A stretch of 64,000 nt of DNA from contig AP023240.1 in the NCBI GenBank assembly GCA_016592635.1, positions 434,001 to 498,000 on the forward strand. The letters are read 5' to 3'. Below, piece after piece: positions 59,821 to 64,000 of the stretch. Source of the stretch: Methyloprofundus sp. (lineage in GTDB: Bacteria; Pseudomonadota; Gammaproteobacteria; Methylococcales; Methylomonadaceae). Positions within the stretch are counted from its first letter, which is position 1; each line of letters begins with the position of its first letter. The position numbers and the translations under genes were made by a program. The notes under the pieces were generated by a model. That model did no database searches. It was not told where the DNA came from and worked only from the letters and a program-made list of their open reading frames with translations.

Positions 59821-60288
59821 TTAATAAGGTACCTTGTTAGCTTGTGCTTGCCATGCAATAAAAGGACTAAGTGCTGTACTGAGTTCAATATGTTGCATAG
59901 GGATTGTTCGCTGCTCAGGCTGAATAGCAATTTCGTCGTAAATAAAACTATCATCAAAACCTACTTTTGCCGCATCGAAACGATCACAGGCAAAATAGAC
60001 CTGCTTTAGTCGTGCCCAGTAAATTGCTCCCAGGCACATCGGGCAGGGTTCACAGCTGCTATAAAGTATGCAATCACTTAACTGAAACGTATTTAATATT
60101 TTGCATGCTTGACGAATAGCCGTTACTTCAGCATGCGCAGTTGGGTCATTACTGACTGTCACAATATTGGTACATGTAGCAATAATACGTTGATTTTGGC
60201 ATATGATGGCTGCAAAGGGGCCGCCAGCATTGCTTTGTACATTTTCTTTTGCTAGTGCAATCGCTTGTTGTAAAAAGTTTCTGTGCAT
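59821..60288 (-). CDS. Guanine deaminase-like nucleoside deaminase
   Basis: A 155-residue cytidine-deaminase-fold enzyme. Zinc site: HAE (52-54) with catalytic Glu and PCPMC (81-85). The tail 'FDAAKVGFDDSFIYDEI' resembles bacterial GuaD-type guanine deaminases rather than TadA. It would convert guanine to xanthine. It sits 10 bp from the end of metA on the same strand, perhaps co-transcribed. Cytosine/tRNA deaminase activity is less likely but not excluded. Confidence 0.82.
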   Translation of the reverse strand: MHRNFLQQAIALAKENVQSNAGGPFAAIICQNQRIIATCTNIVTVSNDPTAHAEVTAIRQACKILNTFQLSDCILYSSCEPCPMCLGAIYWARLKQVYFACDRFDAAKVGFDDSFIYDEIAIQPEQRTIPMQHIELSTALSPFIAWQAQANKVPY

Positions 60289-60298
60289 TATGCGTGTG

Positions 60299-61366
60299 TT
60301 ATTGCAAATTTAGTGGGTCATTAGGGTTGATGCCCTCCATAAAGGGCAGGCACCTGTCTTGGTTGGTAATTTGATACACCTTGCCTAGCCAATTATTAAA
60401 GACTGCTTTAGCAGTATCTCGCCAAGTGTTATCTAAAAACGGGATCACTTCTTGTTCAGGAAAAGGCAGAATGTCCTGCTTGTTAGGTAGTGTTTTTTGT
60501 ATATGCTCTCGATAGCGAGCAAAAATAGCTTGTGCTTCATCATTAAAGTAATGCTGTGGAAAAGGAGGGTATTCGTCAATTTCTTGATTGATATAACGCA
60601 ATACTTCCCGCTTATATTCCTTGAGTAAGCTGATATTGTCGTATTCAGGGTGCCCTTGAAAAAAAACAATACGAAAGCCATCAGAGCTCACTGCAAGGTG
60701 TACCCCAGCTTCATCACTGGCCACCAGCGTTTTTACACCGTGCTTAGCGAGATCTACTTGGAAAACTTCATTAAAGCGCGAGTGCGGTACATCAAAGCGG
60801 GTATTTATTTCTGCAATTAAAGGGTGTTTTCGGTCAATCACCTTATGGGCATAGACTCCCCAACGTTTTGCAGGCAGGCGGGTACGCTCAATGCCATAAC
60901 AAAACTGGATTAAAGCATGGGTTGCAAGACAGGAGCATAGTACGGATGTGACGTTTTCTTTTGCCCACTCGAATACTTCAGACAATGGTTGCCAAAAGTC
61001 TTCTTCTTGCAGGTGTGCATGCGTTACATTGGCTCCACTAATAATGAGAGCATCTAAGCCATCCTGTTTGAGCTGTGCAAAGGTTTCGTAGTACTTGTCA
61101 ATATGCTCTTGAGCACTATTGCCTCTTGGCAAGCCTTCAATTGTGAAAGGGTGTACATGAAATTGCGCAATTTGGTTGCATGCACCCACCAGTCGAAAAA
61201 ATTGACGCTCGGTTGCCTCCAAAGCTGCATCGGGCATGATATTGAGAAAGCCGATATGTAATTCGCGGATATGCTGATGGGTAGCACGGTCAGAGTTTAA
61301 GATATCTTCACCTTCTTCTTGTAAGCGTTGGAAGGTAGGCAATTTTGTATGTGCAACAATGGGCAT
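60299..61366 (-). CDS. metA: Homoserine O-succinyltransferase (MetA family)
   Basis: A 355-residue class-I glutamine-amidotransferase-like acyltransferase that activates homoserine for methionine synthesis. The nucleophile Cys is in SVLCSCLATHAL (Cys ~146), the His in FFQGHPEYDN and the Glu in the helix that follows. The N-terminal 'LNIMPDAALEATERQFFRLVG' is characteristic. It is longer than E. coli MetA (309) and the acyl donor (succinyl or acetyl-CoA) cannot be fixed from sequence alone. It is downstream of a P-loop ATPase gene with a 6-bp gap. Confidence 0.88.
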   Translation of the reverse strand: MPIVAHTKLPTFQRLQEEGEDILNSDRATHQHIRELHIGFLNIMPDAALEATERQFFRLVGACNQIAQFHVHPFTIEGLPRGNSAQEHIDKYYETFAQLKQDGLDALIISGANVTHAHLQEEDFWQPLSEVFEWAKENVTSVLCSCLATHALIQFCYGIERTRLPAKRWGVYAHKVIDRKHPLIAEINTRFDVPHSRFNEVFQVDLAKHGVKTLVASDEAGVHLAVSSDGFRIVFFQGHPEYDNISLLKEYKREVLRYINQEIDEYPPFPQHYFNDEAQAIFARYREHIQKTLPNKQDILPFPEQEVIPFLDNTWRDTAKAVFNNWLGKVYQITNQDRCLPFMEGINPNDPLNLQ

Positions 61367-61372
61367 AAGGCG

Positions 61373-62221
61373 TTAAGGTGTTTGTTGGTCTATTGCTGTT
61401 GCAATCAACTGAATGAATTCGTCTTCATTGCTCACTTTAGCAACATCATTTGCATCAAGTGTATAGCCATATTGGTCGGCAATAGCTTGATAACGTGGTA
61501 AGCGTGATTTGAATAATTTAGGGAATACCCAGCTGACAAATTCATCCGGGACAATGCTATCAGCATCACTATCAGCATTGTTGTGCATAAATTCTGCTAG
61601 TTGCGCGTCTAAAAACTCTTCACGGTAATACAATGGCTTTGGTGAAGTTTTGGCGCGCTTAATAATGGTTTCTTCTAGTTCAGGTGAAATTTTGATATAG
61701 ATAATAAGCGTATGTTTACTCAAGTCTTCTAAAACTGTATCATCATCCAGTTCGCAGACACTGCCACCCGCATCATTCAGAAAGTGTTTATAGCCATAAA
61801 TCTCTTCTGCTTTATGGATAAAGCCAGGCACATCCAGCATTGCCGCAACTTCAGCTTGATGATGTAAGGCTTGCCTGCGTTTGAATTCAGCTAAAGGTAG
61901 GCCGCCTAATTGAGGGTCGCCAATTTTGCCTAGAAAACTGGAAACAGGTGCTAAATTATCCACTGTAACATTGTTGCTGATATAAATAGAGTCAGATAGT
62001 AGCAAGTCTTTTAAAAATGGCACTTCCATGGCTTGTTGCTTAATATTATCTAGAATAGGTTCGCCTAAATATTTGGTGCCTATACGGTAATCGCCCGAAT
62101 AATGGAACCATTTCTCTTTAGGGAGTTTGTTGGCTAAGGTAGTTTTACCAGCGCCAGACATAGCTAATAGGGTAATACTTTTAGAATTCCAATTTAGAAA
62201 TTCTTGTGAACTCATTTTCAT
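61373..62221 (-). CDS. P-loop ATPase/kinase-like protein of unknown function
   Basis: A 282-residue protein. Walker A SGAGKTTLANKLPKE is at ~22-32. A central acidic segment VCELDDDTVLEDL and a 'TLIIYIKISPE' strand follow, in the style of a nucleotide kinase. The C-terminus is helical. It looks soluble and complete. It lies 6 bp upstream of metA and 12 bp downstream of a DUF6763-type gene, suggesting an operon of three. No named family is certain. Confidence 0.65.
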   Translation of the reverse strand: MKMSSQEFLNWNSKSITLLAMSGAGKTTLANKLPKEKWFHYSGDYRIGTKYLGEPILDNIKQQAMEVPFLKDLLLSDSIYISNNVTVDNLAPVSSFLGKIGDPQLGGLPLAEFKRRQALHHQAEVAAMLDVPGFIHKAEEIYGYKHFLNDAGGSVCELDDDTVLEDLSKHTLIIYIKISPELEETIIKRAKTSPKPLYYREEFLDAQLAEFMHNNADSDADSIVPDEFVSWVFPKLFKSRLPRYQAIADQYGYTLDANDVAKVSNEDEFIQLIATAIDQQTP

Positions 62222-62233
62222 GTAGCTTTTTTC

Positions 62234-62533
62234 CTAGTCCTGATAGTCTTTGAGGGGCATGTCATCTAAATCGGGAGCATGTTTGTCGGGGTCTGAATAC
62301 CCTAAATCATCCGTGCTTATTTCACCATAAGGTGCGCTCCAGTCTTCAGGAGCTTCAATAAAGTCAAAAGTAGAGTTATACCAGCTATCTCGGTCATATT
62401 CGCCAATTTCACCATTCAAATATTGTACTTCAATGGTATCATCACTGTCCTCCATGGCTACGACCTTAAAGGTAAGGTTGTTTTCTACATCTTTGTACCA
62501 TGAATCAATAACGGGATCTGTTATGGTAGTCAT
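62234..62533 (-). CDS. DUF6763-like acidic small protein
   Basis: A 99-residue acidic protein with 'PVIDSWYKDVENNLTFKVVA', IEVQYLNGEIGEYDRDSWY and a C-terminal 'EDWSAPYGEISTDDLGYSDP'. This pattern is that of the uncharacterised DUF6763 family in gammaproteobacteria. No TM or signal peptide. It probably heads the unit with the P-loop ATPase and metA. Function unknown. Confidence 0.7.
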   Translation of the reverse strand: MTTITDPVIDSWYKDVENNLTFKVVAMEDSDDTIEVQYLNGEIGEYDRDSWYNSTFDFIEAPEDWSAPYGEISTDDLGYSDPDKHAPDLDDMPLKDYQD

Positions 62534-62586
62534 AATGGATTTCCTTATTTTATATTATAAAAATTTAGGTAAATGTTCGTTTTACG

Positions 62587-63477
62587 ATGGCACGAAAAAA
62601 ACAAAATATCATAGTGAGAATGGTTTATCAGTTACTTAAATTGATATTGCGTCATCCGTTAGTCGTCAGCTTTTTAGCCATCGTCATAGGTGGATGGTAT
62701 GCCTATGAAGTGCAGATTGCAAGACCTGAACAAGTATTTATGGGAGTTCCTAAAAGTCGCTATTGGCATCAGCCGTTTACATGGGTACGAATTTTTAGGA
62801 ATGCTAATTTTATGTTGGGTTATTCTGACCTGCGTGGCAATCCACTTTGGGTTAGCTATCAGATTAAATCAGTTGCTAAAGATGCTGAACGATATAAGCG
62901 CCCCCGAAATTATACTGTTGATTGGCGTAGTATTAATCAGGTAAAGCATGCAGATTATACGCATAGTGGCTATGATAGAGGCCATATGGCTCCTAATTAT
63001 GCTATTTCCAGATTATATGGCAAACAGGCGCAGCTCAATACTTTTTTAATGAGCAATATTACGCCACAAAAGCCAAATTTAAATCAAAAGCTATGGCAGC
63101 GACTTGAAGAGGTCGAAATAAAACATTTTACGCAACTTAATGAGCAGGTATGGGTGCTGACCGGGCCTGTTTTTATGGGTGATACTAAGCGCTTGCCTAA
63201 TGCAATGAATGTGGAAATTCCCGCTGCGTTTTATAAGATTTATGTATTGCCCTGTGCGACCGATGCACTGCGGTTAATCGCCTTTTTAATACCGCAGCAG
63301 GTAACTGGTAATGAGTCGTTGACTGATTATGTAACAAGTGTAGATGCAATTGAAAAATTAACTGGGCTAGATTTTTTTGCTAATTTAGACGATGGTATTG
63401 AAGAGAGCCTTGAAGCTATGATTGACATAGAGCCTTGGCAGTTGCAACAAGTTGCTAATTTGAAAAGTAGGTATTGA
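62587..63477 (+). CDS. DNA/RNA non-specific endonuclease (membrane-anchored)
   Basis: A 296-residue protein with one N-terminal TM anchor (~20-40) and a NUC1-type nuclease domain (~85-270). The active-site motif DRGHMAPNYA is at 130-139 with His ~132 as general base; the Asn of NITPQKPNLNQKLW supplies the Mg ligand. It cuts DNA and RNA without sequence preference, probably in the periplasm. The leader is divergent from the DUF6763 gene. Full length and intact. Confidence 0.88.
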   Translation: MARKKQNIIVRMVYQLLKLILRHPLVVSFLAIVIGGWYAYEVQIARPEQVFMGVPKSRYWHQPFTWVRIFRNANFMLGYSDLRGNPLWVSYQIKSVAKDAERYKRPRNYTVDWRSINQVKHADYTHSGYDRGHMAPNYAISRLYGKQAQLNTFLMSNITPQKPNLNQKLWQRLEEVEIKHFTQLNEQVWVLTGPVFMGDTKRLPNAMNVEIPAAFYKIYVLPCATDALRLIAFLIPQQVTGNESLTDYVTSVDAIEKLTGLDFFANLDDGIEESLEAMIDIEPWQLQQVANLKSRY

Positions 63478-63562
63478 AGCATACGAAAATGCAATAGCTG
63501 TAAAGGCGAATGTTCATTTTATAATATGCATATTTTTTAGTGCTATAAATAGAGGTAAAATA

Positions 63563-63748
63563 ATGGAAGGCTCGGTATGGGAGAGTTTATTTTTAGGTGT
63601 TGTTGCCTTGGGTTTAGTTTTTTGGATGGGCCCAGGTATTAAAGCTTCGTTGGCGCGTAGCAAAGAAGCGCCTACAGATTGGATGGGGGTATTAATTCCA
63701 GTTGGGGGTGTCGTTTTATTTGTAGTTTTTTTAATCATGATGGTTTGA
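63563..63748 (+). CDS. Small membrane protein
   Basis: A 61-residue protein with two TM helices: 'LFLGVVALGLVFWMGPGI' (~10-27) and 'LIPVGGVVLFVVFLIMMV' (~44-61), joined by a short loop with KEAPTDW. An AGAGG site lies upstream and darP starts 1 bp after the stop, so it is likely the first gene of a two-gene unit. No family recognised. Confidence 0.65.
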   Translation: MEGSVWESLFLGVVALGLVFWMGPGIKASLARSKEAPTDWMGVLIPVGGVVLFVVFLIMMV

Positions 63749-63749
63749 T

Positions 63750-64000
63750 ATGACAGAGTTTTTAGAAGAAGAGTTTGAAGAAGAAACTTGGGCGATTAGG
63801 CCTAATAAATCGCAGCTTAAACGTGATATTGCGGTCATACATAAACTGTGTGATGAGATTGTTGCACTGGCTCCTGCGCAGATGGAGCGTTTGGAGTTAC
63901 CTGACAATATGGTATTAGCTATGCAGGAAGCGGCTAAAATGCCCTTGAAAAGTGCACGTAAGCGGCAAATGAAATTTATTACCGGCATAATGCGTAAGTT
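63750..64000 (+). CDS. darP: DarP/YjgA ribosome-associated protein, N-terminal part (continues past window)
   Basis: 83 residues are visible before the window ends. They carry the acidic start FLEEEFEEETWAIRPNKSQ, the 'LKRDIAVIHKLCDEIVALAP' helix and KMPLKSARKRQMKFIT, which fit the DUF615/DarP family of 50S-subunit assembly factors. It is translationally close to the small membrane gene. The 3' end is outside. Confidence 0.88.
   Translation, partial: MTEFLEEEFEEETWAIRPNKSQLKRDIAVIHKLCDEIVALAPAQMERLELPDNMVLAMQEAAKMPLKSARKRQMKFITGIMRK

Overview
The window is a moderately AT-rich bacterial chromosome segment. The gene content points to a gammaproteobacterium: sspA-sspB, rapA, a start of darP/yjgA, ffh followed by rpsP-rimM-trmD-rplS, def-fmt-rsmB followed by an NtrY/NtrX-type pair, and Mla-type lipid transport genes. 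PEP-CTERM-like surface proteins, an XrtA/ExeA-type ATPase and the MetA-type homoserine acyltransferase would fit a Methylococcales-like methanotroph. No methane oxidation gene lies here, so that placement is an inference. No rRNA, tRNA or CRISPR array was seen.

Layout. 1-6.8 kb is a flagellin and protein-glycosylation block: a FemAB/GNAT-like fragment, a Maf/DUF115 protein, flagellin behind a clear sigma-54 promoter, a YjfB-like gene behind a clear sigma-28 promoter, and a SEC-C/TPR/O-GlcNAc-transferase-like enzyme. 6.9-14 kb holds gcvP, a Spy/CpxP-like periplasmic gene divergent from an OmpR/EnvZ-type pair, and an SH3-CsgG lipoprotein. 14.1-15.7 kb carries two PEP-CTERM-like proteins. 15.8-22.0 kb is an accessory island bounded by 33-bp imperfect direct repeats. 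It holds a VOC protein, an IS4-type element, a zinc-ribbon protein, a BrnT/BrnA toxin-antitoxin between attC-like core sites, a group II intron, an Mrr-like nuclease, and a 150-bp cloverleaf-like structure followed by a degenerate hairpin array.

22-29.8 kb returns to the backbone: mlaE-mlaF-mlaD, zur downstream of a wrecked zinc-type TonB receptor with an excellent Zur box, gloB and a Do-type protease. An IS110/IS1111 element at 30-31.4 kb sits in the end of a palindromic repeat and has a 350-nt non-coding end that could encode a bridge RNA. 31.7-38.9 kb is mixed envelope, regulatory and unknown genes (DUF1264 and DUF3124 lipoproteins, a MauG/CCP-type dihaem cytochrome, a cation-exchanger-like protein, a diguanylate cyclase, zinc-ribbon membrane proteins). 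39-56.5 kb is housekeeping: def-fmt-rsmB-DUF4390-ntrY-ntrX, ffh, rpsP-rimM-trmD-rplS, an ExeA-like ATPase, rapA, sodB, sspA-sspB. 56.7-59.1 kb is an IS30-family element split by an IS630-family element. The end (59.3-64 kb) holds a secreted protein, a guanine-deaminase-like enzyme, metA, a P-loop ATPase, a DUF6763-like protein, a DRGH nuclease and darP.

The most unusual parts are the cloverleaf and hairpin array (21.6-22.0 kb), the cassette-like BrnTA segment, the degenerate AAA+ core of the NtrX-like regulator, the Zur-controlled receptor pseudogene and the candidate bridge RNA. Three families of dispersed palindromic repeats recur between genes.
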